Assembly: GCA_015499985.1 (NCBI GenBank)
Contig: JAAAUF010000594.1
Coordinates: forward strand, 1-24,823
Length of the DNA stretch: 24,823 bases
Origin: Haplosporangium gracile
Lineage: Eukaryota; Mortierellomycota; Mortierellomycetes; Mortierellales; Mortierellaceae
Reading direction: 5' to 3'
Position numbers and translations under genes: made by a program. The notes beneath the pieces were generated by a model. That model saw nothing but the letters and a program-made list of their open reading frames with translations, made no database searches and had not been told where the DNA came from. Numbering within the stretch: position 1 is the stretch's first letter; each line of letters starts with the position of its first letter. Below are positions 8,909 through 19,854 of the stretch, in pieces.

Positions 8909-10685
8909 ATGGATCAGGGACAGGCAACAACAACAGATCAGCAGCAGCAAGAGACTGTCATCGCGATAGCAGAGACACTGGAGGAACTCCAGGCTAGACA
9001 CAAGAAGGAACAGCGCGACCTCACCGCAAAAGTCACGGCACTTAAGAAGACCGCCACCAAGGGCGACAAGAAGAAGAAGAAGGAGGTCCTTGCCGAAGTG
9101 GCTCAATTGGAACACAATCTGAACCAGCAGCAGGATACTGAAGAGAAGGCTTGGTTGGCAGAGCATGGAAACAGCTCTGCTGCTGCAGCTGCAGGAGTAT
9201 CTGTTGACCAGGCTGCAGGGAAGGATGAGGAGGATGAGGAGGATGACTTTGATCCCAACGATGTAAGTCATATCCGTACTTGGCTACTGCTAAGCTTGTG
9301 GTTATTAATGGCACGGAAAGGAAGACTATGGAGAACCACAGGACCGCTCAATAAGAAAGTTGACTTTTGTTTCTTTGGAAGTGGCATGTATGAACATCAT
9401 GGAGGAGTGCAGGGGCTTGCTTTTCTTGGCGAGCCCAAATTCGCGCTTCATAGGAAGTGGCGCGGATGAGCTATGGAAAATAACAAGACTATTGTGATAT
9501 CAGAGAGACTGGAGCCGTGCTTTTATTAACTATGGCATGGGTGAGACTACAGGGAACTACAAGGACGTTGTTGTTTGTCGAGGCATAGCTCGTGTCTATG
9601 AGCGCCGCGGAAAAGAAAACTACAGACGACTTCTTGGATCATTGTTTTCTAAGCAAAACTGGGTTCGTGAAGATGGCGCGAAGGAGACATGGTCATTGCA
9701 GGACTACTGCAATATAAGCGAGGCGGGAATCATGGTTTCATCGAAGATACTGTGGATAATACTACGGAGGACTGCGGGAGCATTGTTTAATAAGCGCGCG
9801 GGATTCGTGTTTTCATTGAAGATGGCGTGACTGAGACTACATGGTATTAATTGATCACTGTTCGATAAGCGAGGCTGGAAACGTGTATCTTTTGAAGGCG
9901 CCATGGGTAAAAATACGGAGCACTATTGCAACTATGCGGAATAATGACACCAGCTGCATCGTTATATTATCTCCCTTCGCCAATATAGATCCCAATCGAC
10001 CACCTAACAATGGGCCCTACGCCAGCTCTTAAACCTAAACAACAACAGCAGCAACAGCCGTCATCAGGAGGTGGAAAGAAGCCTAATCGTCAAAAGGCAC
10101 GTAAGGATCGCAAGGCGCAGGCATTGAAGGAGCTGCAGGATGAGGCAGAGAATGAGGCGGCGGGACAGGTGAACATGAACGAGGTCGAGAGAAAGTCTAT
10201 TGAGGAGCTAGCCAATGTGATGAATGTCGCGGTCAGGGATGTTACCGCCGATGGGCACTGTTTGTACAACGCCATTGCGGATCAACTTTTGCAGCGCTAT
10301 CAGACTGAGGTAAGCAAACGTGGGTCTTTTTGGTTTCTTTCAGAGAATAATTTTTGAGTTGCATAGCAGGGTTGAGTGGCGAAGGATATGGTAACACCAA
10401 GAAAATATCCGACTAATCCCCCATTTTTTCTCTCTTTTGTGAAATTTGTCTGAACTACGATGGATTGTGTCTAGGCCTCAGTGAAGTCGCTGCGCCATGA
10501 AACGGCAGAGTACATGAGGGCGCATTCAGATGACTTTTTACCGTTCCTGACCAACAAACAAGGGGACATGATGTCGCCAGAGGACTTTAGCGACTACTGC
10601 AAGGACCTAGAATCGACCGCCATCTGGGGAGGACAGCCCGAGGTAAGATACGAAAACAAATCGACGTGAAAGAACATATCAATTT

Positions 10686-10722
<37 letters not shown>

Positions 10723-11187
10723 CCTTTCTCTTTTTTATTCCTGCTTTCATTTGTCCATAGACTACAAACTATGAAAGTTATTTTTTTTTGTGTTCATGTT
10801 CATGCCTTTGTCATCCTACGCTCATTTTCCTTAGCTCGAACAACTACGCTATAATTTTTCCCGCACAAAGCACAAAATACCACACTGCAAAAAACAAAGT
10901 GTAAGGCAAGGGACAGATAGACAGACAGACAGAGAAAGAAAAATGAACTAATCATTCCCTCCTCCCTTTTTTCTTTGTGTTCACATTTTTATTTCTATTG
11001 CATTGCATAGCTCTTGGCGTTGTCGAGGGTACATAAAGTGCCAATTTGGGTAGTGCAGATGGGCAGCCCAACCGTGAAGCTGTCAGAGGGTGTTGACTCG
11101 ACGAAGACACCCCTCATGGTTTCGTATCACCGTCATATGTATGGATTAGGAGAGCATTACAACTCCTTGCGACCCAAGCAGGTGTAA
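8909..11187 (+). CDS. OTUD6B: OTU-domain deubiquitinase, OTUD6B-like
   Basis: Four exons, all joined at phase 0: 8909-9262, 9989-10309, 10475-10642 and 11011-11187, giving 339 residues. Introns run GTAAGT..TAG, GTAAGC..TAG and GTAAGA..TAG. The N-terminal part (ELQARHKKEQRDLTAKVTAL, then a KKKKK stretch) is the coiled coil found in OTUD6-type proteins. A Q-rich and basic linker follows. The OTU cysteine-protease core starts at TADGHCLYNA, with catalytic Cys209 after Asp206, and ends with YGLGEHYNS, where His330 is the expected catalytic His. Length fits the family (about 290-320). Known role: OTUD6 proteins remove ubiquitin and are reported to associate with translation initiation and ribosomal factors. 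The E-box and hairpin upstream may regulate it. The unusual part is intron 1, 726 bp with a decayed tandem repeat. Start choice: ATG in context AAGTAATGG, followed at once by family-like sequence. Confidence 0.92.
9500..9940. repeat. Decayed ~65-76 bp tandem repeat inside OTU intron 1
   Basis: A recurring block TAAGCG(A/C)G(G/C)(G/C)GGA..CGTG.TTTCAT.GAAGAT.GCG..GAGACTACATGG appears in at least four imperfect copies. The TAAGC anchors are at 9650, 9715, 9791 and 9866. Weaker copies occur on both sides: GTGAGACTACAGGG near 9541 and ACTATTGCAACTATGCGG near 9921. The array accounts for most of the 726-bp intron 9263-9988. An open frame (9537-9830) inside it has no recognisable domain. Confidence 0.65.
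10690..10719. repeat. (TC)n microsatellite in OTU intron 3
   Basis: About 15 TC units in the 368-bp intron 10643-11010. A short (GACA)n run follows at about 10915-10931 in the same intron. Confidence 0.9.
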
Positions 11188-13867
11188 GATCCCAAATAAT
11201 ATAGCATGTGCACGCTTGCAATGTGAAATTCAAATACCCTTGTTATTCTTGTTGTTGGTGTTCTATTACGTCTTCTTTTATTTTCATGTTGAAAGGTCTT
11301 CGTATTGAAAGTAAAGGTATCATAAACCATTGAAAAAAAATGGTAAGGATAACAACCAACGGCCCAGACCGCCGTACGTCCGTTTGTTATTGTTGGAGGT
11401 GCTGATAAAAAAAAAGGCCCGGGCGAAGGGGGATGTGGAAAATAGCACAAATACGGTCCACTAGTTCATTTTCTGCGCAGGACAAAGGTCATTAATCGAG
11501 TGCAAAGTGGATGCAATGCAGGAAAAGGAGATGCAGTTCGCTTGTTCGTTTGCTCGTTTGTCTACAAATACATGCGTGCGGAGCCTTTCATTCCTTTTGT
11601 TATTATTTTGCATCTACCCATACATAAGAGGGCAAGTGTCATCAGGGTAAAAAAGCTGGAAAGTGAGCTTTTGCCCTCTCTTCTCAGGATGAATGGGCGT
11701 TGATTGGTTAACAGTAACAGTGGGGTTGACAAAGGAGAGGGGATTATTGGATACCGTTGAAGGACAGGAGAGACAGAGTGAAGTTGTTGGTAAATAAATA
11801 AATGGAGGGAAAGAACGAGAAATAAAATAAAAAAAGACCGTTTCACACTTCCGCGGAGGAAGACGACGGAGACTCTATTCTTCTGATTCCAGAGTGAATG
11901 AATAAAATAAATGATTTGATCATTTGAACAGTAACGAAGGGAAGAGAGAGAGAACGAGAGCAGGACAAGGAATTAAAAAACATGAGGAAAAGCGAGAAGG
12001 AGAGAGAGAAAGATGAAGACATTGGAAAAGGATGAAAAATAGTGAGAACAGGAAATAAAAAAGCAATTGTGCTAAAAGAGCAAAAACAATTGGAAAGAAG
12101 AAAAAAAAAAAGGGAAAAAAGAAATGAGACAGCCATTGACCGTTCATCGATGGTGAGTGTTCGGATGTAACGGATGCAGCGGATGCAATCGAGATGGCTC
12201 TTCTTCTCTGTCTCATGTAGCATGTGCAAATGCCGCGTACGCACTTTTTTTTTTTTAACCTTTCTCTTTTTTGCTTCTTTCTCCACCTCTATGTTTCTTC
12301 TGTTTCCACAAACCATGAGGGGAGGACGAGGACACGAGGGTGGAAGAGGCGGCTGTTATTACATGGAAAAGGTGGGCTGGGCGGAAGTAAATAGGGGTAG
12401 GTATTTTGTGTTTGGGTCTGAGCATTGAGAGCATTCTGAGCACTTTTGACATAAGAAAGTATTGAGATGCTTGGTTGTTTGTTTTTTCTTTTCCTTTGTT
12501 TTTCTTTTCCATCGTTGGTGATTCTTTCACTCGTTCCTCAATTCCTTCTCTTCATGTGCTTCCTTCATCGACTATTTTGTGTTTATGAAAGGGGAGTCAA
12601 CAAACTAATTGAGCGCTCCTGAGTACCCAATATCGGTCGTGTGTTTGTGAGTTCGTATAGTGCCTTGTGAGAGTGCGTGCTTGAATGTTTGTGTATGTGT
12701 ATGTTGATGAGCGCTTGAGTCCATCACAGTGGCAATGAAACATTTTCGACGCGTGCCTGAATAGGAACACATCCAAGAATTAACTACGGTAGCTCAGTAG
12801 CTCTAACTAAACATAAAAAAATAAAAGCAAGGCAATGGAAGGAAGTAAGGAAGGAGGGACAAAGTGGCAACAACTATTGCTGGACCCCTCGTTCGTGTTA
12901 TTACCTCGATTACACAAGGTAAGAGGCGTAAAGTTCAAGTTTGAGTGCAAGATGACGAGCATGGACCGTGTTTTAATAAAAACAAGAGTACAAGAATACA
13001 AAACACAAAAAGGTGTCTATCTTGCTGCCCTGTACTCACAAGACCCGCGGCGGTTTATGAGATTGTGTTCAAAGTGGCATATCTGTGAACACAGAAGCAG
13101 GAATTCAATAAAAAAAATATATATACAAGTATAGAGTATTTTTGTCCCCTAGAAAAAATCAGAAAGAATAAAATAGGGCGTGTTGTCTGCATCAAAGGGG
13201 AACGATGACGATGGTAGTGGGGTGATTGGTGGGTAGAAGGAGTTAAGTCAAGTCCAAGCAAGAACAGTTTTCTGAAAAAAGTGGGATGGGAATATTTGTT
13301 TTCTGTTGCATGATCTGACTACTCGCTGGCGGCTACTCTCGTATGTCTCATTCCTCGACATTGTTATTGAAGGGAAAGTTGAGCGTGGCACGTTAGTCCC
13401 AGGGGCAGAGAGGCAGATAGGCAGGTGTGACAAAGAGAAGGGGACATGTTTTCCGATGAATGAATACTTGGCATTAGTTCGAGTTTTAAGGGAAAGATAC
13501 TTGGCTACTTCTTTACAACAGATGAGAGCCCTGTTGGCTTGTGGTTTTGAAGATAAAAGAAAAACAACTTCTTGTCGACGAGAATCGGGTAGCGCATGTC
13601 ACATAGCTTGTCTTTTTTCCATCGTGATTGTATTTACGTTGACAGGGGAGGAAGAGTGTGTAGGGGAGATGAGTTACCGGACTATCGATTTAAGAAAGAG
13701 AGCATTGTCATTGTTCATCAACAAAGAGAGAGAGAGCATTGAAGGGAGTCAAGAATGAGAGAAAAGGGCATGCACAAATACAAAAAAACAACAAGGCGTG
13801 AAAATATCAGAGAAAAGGGCATGAGCACAGGGCGGGAAAGAAGACCACGCCCGACAGGGATGTCCCT

Positions 13868-13898
13868 ATTTTTTTATTTTATTTTATTTTATTTTTTT
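13868..13898. repeat. (TTTTA)n low-complexity run
   Basis: Four imperfect ATTTT units flanked by longer T runs, within the upstream region of the Fungal_trans gene. Confidence 0.8.
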
Positions 13899-14016
13899 GA
13901 ATGACTGTGCTGAGCTGAGTTGAGTACGTTGTGATTTACGGTGGGGTAAGGAGGTAAGGATGGAGGGTGGACCCAACTCACTACTCCAACACAGACGCAC
14001 ATTCGCAGAGAGGAGA

Positions 14017-14034
14017 GGGTAGGGGGGAGGGGGG
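14017..14034 (+). other. G-rich block, potential G-quadruplex
   Basis: GGGTAGGGGGGAGGGGGG offers four or more GGG tracts with loops of one to two bases. It lies about 860 bp upstream of the Fungal_trans regulator start. Confidence 0.4.
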
Positions 14035-14889
14035 TGCTCTCAAAAGCACAGAAGGAAGAAAAGTAAGAAAAAAAGTGAGCAGAGAGAGAAAGATGGCAGC
14101 GACAACTGAAAGCAATGACGACCATTCATATCAGCAACAGTTGAATATGAAAGCAAAGGCAGTAAGACAAGGGCAATGGCAAAAGGGCCTATTGATCTCT
14201 CCCCTTTCTCTCTTACTTTCTTACTCTCTCCCACTGTCAAATCGAATCTATGAATGGCTGGATGATCCTTTTTTGTTTTTTTACCTTTTTACTTAAATAT
14301 GGATGGGCCTTCGACCTCCTCCCCCAATCTCTTTTCTCGCTTGTCCCTTGTCCCCCCTTCTCACTGTTATTTTGCATATTTATACCCTCAATTCAATATC
14401 TCTCTTGCTCCCTTACACCATAAAACAAAAAATCCTCCTTCCTTCCCTCCTTGACGGCGTAAAAAAAGACCCGTGGCTGATTGGATAATCGTCTCGCCTT
14501 TCTTGACTCAACCTCAGCCTCTAATACTTTCCCTCTCTTTTTGTTTCTTTTCTTTGTTTCTTATTTTTCTGCTCTTCTTTTCTTTTCTTTTCTTCTTCAT
14601 TACTTTCTTTACCTCTCACTTTTGTACACTTTTTGTTTTATTATTCACTCTCCATAAACACATAAACAACTCTTACTTTTCACCCCTCCTTGACATTCCT
14701 TCACAACGTCTCTAATCAACCTCCTCTTCTATAGCTCATTCTTACGTCCATACATTCACACTTACAAGAAGCACACCCACGCGAACCCTCTCTTTCATTC
14801 TCCTGTTCACACCAATTCATACTCCACCTTTCCCTTCACCCCCACCGACCGCCAACATTCACACACCACAGACAACACCAACACCACTT

Positions 14890-17800
14890 ATGTCGATTCA
14901 CATGGCTGAAATAGAAGATTCATTCCCCCAGAACGAGGAGAACGCCAAGAGGTTCAAAAGCGGGCAGAAGCGCAAACAACCAGGCACAGTTACAACCGCC
15001 CCCGCTATCTCAACAACAACTACAACATCCTCCACTGGTGCACCCTCACACCGTCTACCTTCTGCCTCCCCTACATCACCCTCTCGGATACTTGTTTCGC
15101 CCACCTCCCCCAAAGCACATTCACATACCAACGGCCTCACAAAGAAGCGGAGCAATAGCAACAGCAAGAGCAACGGTGGCATGGTCTATCAGCAACCAAA
15201 GTCTCTCCAACACCACCCTCTGCCCTCACAGCCTCTGAAGTTCGACCCTTCAGTGTTGATAGACAAGTACAGTTCCGAGAGCTTCCAACACTATCGAAGC
15301 AACAGCACCAGCAGCATCGCTACCAGCATCGGTCGACGTGAATCACTTTCCACTGAGGTGAGTTTCTTTTTTCGTTTTCTTCTTCAGTTCCTATGACAGA
15401 ACTTTCATGTCTGTTTCACCCAAACCTGTCTATTTGTGAACATGGTTATAAAGAAGGGCCCAATTGACTGGATCGTGTGTCTGAATACATTGTGGGTTCA
15501 AGCAGAACAAACCAAAGTAGTGTTGTGTGTGCATGTCTGAGTGTGTGAGAGTAAGAGAGACACTGGACCTTTTGAGGTTGTGGAGCAAGTTATTTTTTCT
15601 TTTTTTACCTTTTTATATTTATTTTCCGAGTGGACGGCATGAACGTTAGTGTGTCCGGGCGGTTGTTTTTATTCGTTTGTGTTTTTGGTGATATTATTTT
15701 TCTTGTCCTGTGGTTGACAAGACTGGAATGAATCGATGAATAATGAATGGATGCTCGGAGGAATATCTATTGGGCGATTGGCATTTGTCCTCATTGCAGT
15801 GAACATTGAATCATGAATGAGGAAGGACGCACAACAGACAATCTTTGGGGTCGAAACGGTGGAATGGTATGAGCCCTCTGTTGGAGAGCAAACAGCCCGT
15901 GGGAAGGGTCCACCAAGGGCAAATCGGATACAAGAACGAAGGTTAAAGCAGGAAGAACAAAACACCCAACCAAAACCCAAAAACCAAAATGTTCCTTCGT
16001 ATTCTCATCCACGTCTGCGTCTATCCTTCACTCGGGATAATTGTCTGTTGTATTGATGCTCAAGAGAGGCAATGTAGCTTCCACAATGTATCCACTCTAT
16101 CTACCCTCAATCCTTCCCTCGGTGCATGTTTGGGGGTTGTGTGTGTATCTATCTATGTGCTTGTGGAGAAGCATAACGCAGAGTGTGAATGTTTTGGTCG
16201 TCCATTCCTTCGGACAGAAAAAAAAAAATAAAGAACCGAGAAGAACAAAAAAATAGATGAACAATGGCCATTAGTCTTTTTTAGAAAAAGGGCCTCGACT
16301 GCAATGCAAAATGGGCCTTTGTTGGTAATCGTGTCCAAATCAAGCAAACAAAATCATTTCATAGCAGCTAACTCTTTTCTTACATCGTTTCTTTTACCTT
16401 GCCCAACCGAAAGGCCACTGATGTTACATCCAGGAATCATCATTCAAGCAACAGCTCCGTAGATACCAAGGCCGGCAGCTTCCTTGATTCACCTCCACCA
16501 AGACCCAAGAAGGTCAACGTCGTCAACCGCACAAGTGTCGAGGAAATCGAGGGCATAGCAAGCATGCTGGCAGAGACGACGCTCAACAATGTGGCCTACT
16601 TTGGGGCTAATGCTGCCATGGTCACGAATACATTCAACGACGAGGATCTCTGGGGTGCTCAGCTGGGCGCATCCAACACTGCTGGCGATGTCCTTGTTCC
16701 AGAAGAGCTTCAGATTCTTCCGGACCCCATCATTTGTGAACAGTTGACTGACCTCTACTACAAGGTAAATCAAGTTAATCATTGTCCAACTTGTCTTGCC
16801 GCCACATTTCGTCACTAGCTAGGTGGACCTTGACTCATGTGGCCTCTTTTCTTTTGGGACAATAGAATCACTACAGCAGTCTTCCTATGGTCCAGCGCGA
16901 GGTTCTCCGGGTGTGTCAGGAGAATGTTCACATCCCACATTGTCTGTTGCTCTGCAATGCCGTCTACTACTGCGGCTCCATGTACTCTTCAAATGCTATA
17001 ACTCTGCGCAGGGATGTGAACGATGAGGGCTCTGTAGGCGAGGATTTCTTCTTGCGTGGTCAAGGTACATTGTGCTTTCTGTGAGCCATCCTTCGCTTTT
17101 TCTTTTTATGACAAATCATCTTTCATTCTCCAACTCACATTATTTTGTATTTATTATTTATAGGCATGCTTGAGAAAAAATATCTGACGACGCACATATG
17201 CACGGTCCAGGCACTACTGCTGTTTGCTATCGGGCACAAATCACAGGCTCAGAGGTCGGCTTTCATTAGTCAAGCGATTACAATGGCATTGGATATGGGC
17301 TTGCATAACCGGTTGGATGACAGCGTGAATCCATATGTGCGGGCGTACCGAGCACGGACCTTCTGGTGTTGCTATCTGTTCGACTCAACTGCCTCTGCCA
17401 TCAATGGAAAGCCAGGACTTATCAACGATGAGGAAATCGGCATCGACATGTTCACAGCTGGCGAACTAGGGCCCGAGTCTGAAACGTTCTCCGACCAGTA
17501 TATCATCCACTGTCTTCACGGATGGCAGCTCTGCCGAAGGATTCGCAAGAACTCAAACCTGATCACCCGTCCATCTCCACCACCACGGTCGGTGCTCTTG
17601 GAGAACCTTTCAAGGCTGGATAACGAACTGGTGGAGTGGCAGCGCAATCTGCCCAAGGTGTTCGAATTTGTCCCATTTGACGGATGCATTGTCTCTAACA
17701 TCTCGAGGCTGTCGTCGTGTGCTCAGCTCCTCTGCTATGCCCTCATTATCTTGCTACACCATCCTTATCTGCCTAACCCCAAGAGCCCAGAGGCATTTCA

Positions 17801-19691
17801 ACCCCCGGCGTCAGGCCAACCGGACTCGCAAGGATATTGCACGCAGGCCGCCAAAGAGATCACCAAGATTGGCGGGATCTTGCTGAAGGAGGCTCCACGG
17901 ACATTCGAGCAGCATACGCCCTCACGCTACTCACTCAACTTTGCTGTCCGGATCCACCTTCGAAACGCCAAGTGCACGACCAACGCGACTCTGGCCAAGG
18001 AGTCACGGCGCGACCTCCAAAAGACGATGGACTATATCGAGCGGGTGGAGAATCTGCAATTCTTCCGCATCAACCGGTCGAAAAAGTCAGATGTCGCCGA
18101 CTTGCTGGCCTCATGTCGTGCAGCCCTCGCACAACACAAGTCTAGTCTGGATCTGGCCAAGGAGGCAGCGGCAGTGAAACACAGACAGATCTTGGAAGAG
18201 AAGCAGGCCATGAAAGAGAAGCAGGAGCAGCAGCGGAAGGAACGACAGAAGCAACAGCAGCAACAACAGGAGCCCTTGCCTCAGCCAATCCTTGCCTCTC
18301 AGAACGGCCCGTCACTCTATCAGGATGGTCAATCCTCCGAGGACGCCTCACCTTCTCAAATCCTGCTCTCTATGCAGGCGATGCAGCAGCATCCAAACCT
18401 CAAGCACCAGACTTATATGCAGCAGCAGCTCCACCTCCAAATGTATACCCAGGAGCGCAACCAGCAGGAACTGGCGCGGTTGAACCAGCTGCAACGCCAT
18501 GGGCAGCTCGAGTTGGATCATCAGCGCCACCAACATTTCCAACAGATAGCAATGGCGAAGCACAAGCAGCAGATCTTTATGCAACAGCAGCAGGTTCACA
18601 ACCCTCAAATGTTCAGGACCAGCAACGCCTACCATCCTTCGCAGCATCCACTGCAGCATCCTCACCAAGTTCAGCAACAGTTTCTTCAAAAGCAGCAGCA
18701 GCAGCAGCAGCAGCAGCACGCGGCCTTCTCATCTGCCGCTGGAAACCCTTTGCAGCAACAGATGATGGCGATGTCAAACGATGGCCATTCCCAAGGAACG
18801 CCAACCCAGTCAGCGCCCTTTGGCGCTACTGCTCTCCCTGTGATCAACTTTCAGGACCCAGCAGCGTTTGCCAGTCTCACTCCTGAGCAGCAGCAACAGC
18901 TCTTTATCGCCTTCAGTCAAAGCCTCAATAACGGCAACAATATGATGTATCCTTCGAATCCGAATGGGAGCACTGGCGGCAATGAGCGAGGACAAGGCAA
19001 CAACGGAGCATGCCTTGCTGACCAACAGCAACAGCACCACTCGAATTTCACACCTCCAGCCCTCTCATTACAAGCACAAGCACAAGCACAGGCACAGATT
19101 CCAACGTCATCCTCAGCAGCCATGTTTCCGCCTGTCGCCGTTCACAACAGCAACATGAATGGCGGCCATGGTATGATGGACCGCTTTCTTCTTCATTCGT
19201 CAAATCCCGGTGTCACGGTGATGAACGTGGACAGCAATGGTGGCCATTCTTTTATGGATGCACCAAGCGGCGTTCTGTCTTCATCGAATGGAATTCACCA
19301 CCACAACCATCAGCAGCAACAGCAGCAACAACACCACAGCCATCAGCAGCGACCAAGCTTTGACAACATCTCGACAAGTGGGCTTCGATTGGGATCCCCC
19401 GAGTCGGTGACATCACCCGGATCAATGACTGAGGACGCGATCCTGCAGTCCTGGTCCATTTCGACGTTTCACGACCATATCTATATGAACCCAAACCATG
19501 CCCGAGATGATCCTAGGAACGACTACAGTACGTTTATGTACCTCCCCAGTGAATTCGAGTATGGCGATGCGCCTGCCCTGTCGCCGAGTGCGTCTTCGAA
19601 TGGTGGCGGTGGACCTGGCAGTGTGAGCAACGGCAGTGGCGCTCATGGCAGTGGCTCGGAAGGCGGCACCTCTCCCCGTATTCTCCAATAG
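14890..19691 (+). CDS. Fungal_trans-domain transcription regulator, Q-rich, no zinc cluster seen
   Basis: Four exons: 14890-15357, 16414-16764, 16866-17064 and 17164-19691, giving about 1181 residues. The start could instead be the in-frame ATG at 14902. Residues 1-156 are Ser/Thr-rich with a basic patch, KRFKSGQKRKQ, that could be a nuclear signal. The middle region (about 260-480) is the fungal regulatory domain PF04082: LTDLYYKNHYSSLPMVQREV, LLLFAIGHKSQAQRSAFIS, ALDMGLHNRLDD and WCCYLFDSTASAINGKP. This domain is known from Zn2Cys6 activators. From about 668 a short charged helix (KEAAAVKHRQILEEKQAM) leads into a region very rich in Gln, His, Asn and Ser, probably for activation or assembly. 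No CxxCx6C zinc cluster is visible in the exons, intron 1 or the nearby upstream sequence. The least certain junction is the acceptor at 16413 (GAAAG), chosen because it keeps the frame and follows a branch-like CTAAC and a pyrimidine tract. The target genes are unknown. Confidence 0.82.
15358..16413 (+). other. Long intron 1 of the Fungal_trans gene
   Basis: 1056 bp, starting GTGAGT. I searched it for a zinc-cluster exon and saw none. Open frames at 15817-16056 and 15989-16231 show no recognisable domain. A second acceptor, CATCCAG at 16433, has a good branch-like CTGAT but would shift the frame and stop after 17 codons. Confidence 0.6.
18693..18716 (+). repeat. (CAG)8 trinucleotide run encoding poly-Gln
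   Basis: Eight uninterrupted CAG codons in the Q-rich part of the Fungal_trans regulator. Such pure runs tend to vary in length between strains; neighbouring Gln stretches use mixed CAA/CAG codons. Confidence 0.9.
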
Positions 19692-19854
19692 ATAAAAAAA
19701 AACAAATAGAAAACAGCGCGTTTTTTAAACTTTGTTCCAAATACCGTTTGCATATATAAACATATTTCTTTTCGCATTTGTGCTTCAAGTTTTTTTTTTT
19801 CTGTTGTTGATTTGTAATGAAAAATATTTTTTAATTATTATCGGCATCGATGTA

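Larger units (their letters stand above)
11188..14889. other. 3.7-kb spacer: OTU 3' flank and upstream region of the Fungal_trans gene
   Basis: No gene is supported here. Long purine-rich stretches (11930-12130), a (TTTTA)n run, a G-rich block at 14017 and a C/T-rich leader (about 14300-14889) just before the next start codon are visible. The frame at 13306-13758 has mixed amino-acid composition but no domain I know; its first ATG is at 13456. The 14-base word GAGAAAAGGGCATG occurs twice, at 13759-13772 and 13810-13823. The A/C-rich sequence just before 14890 looks like a 5' UTR. A distant 5' exon of the regulator cannot be excluded. Confidence 0.5.

Noticed and set aside
9537..9830. 97-codon frame within OTU intron 1
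   Set aside because: It sits on the decayed tandem repeat. The exons on both sides join in frame to give an intact OTU protein without it.
12174..12428. Cys-rich stretch (SCSMCKCRVR) considered as a zinc-cluster exon
   Set aside because: Cys spacing does not match C-x2-C-x6-C and poly-Phe sequence follows at once.
13306..13758. 150-codon frame (ATG only from 13456) upstream of the Fungal_trans gene
   Set aside because: Its cysteines do not fit a zinc cluster, no domain was recognised, and the 3' end is repetitive purine sequence. It remains a weak possibility.
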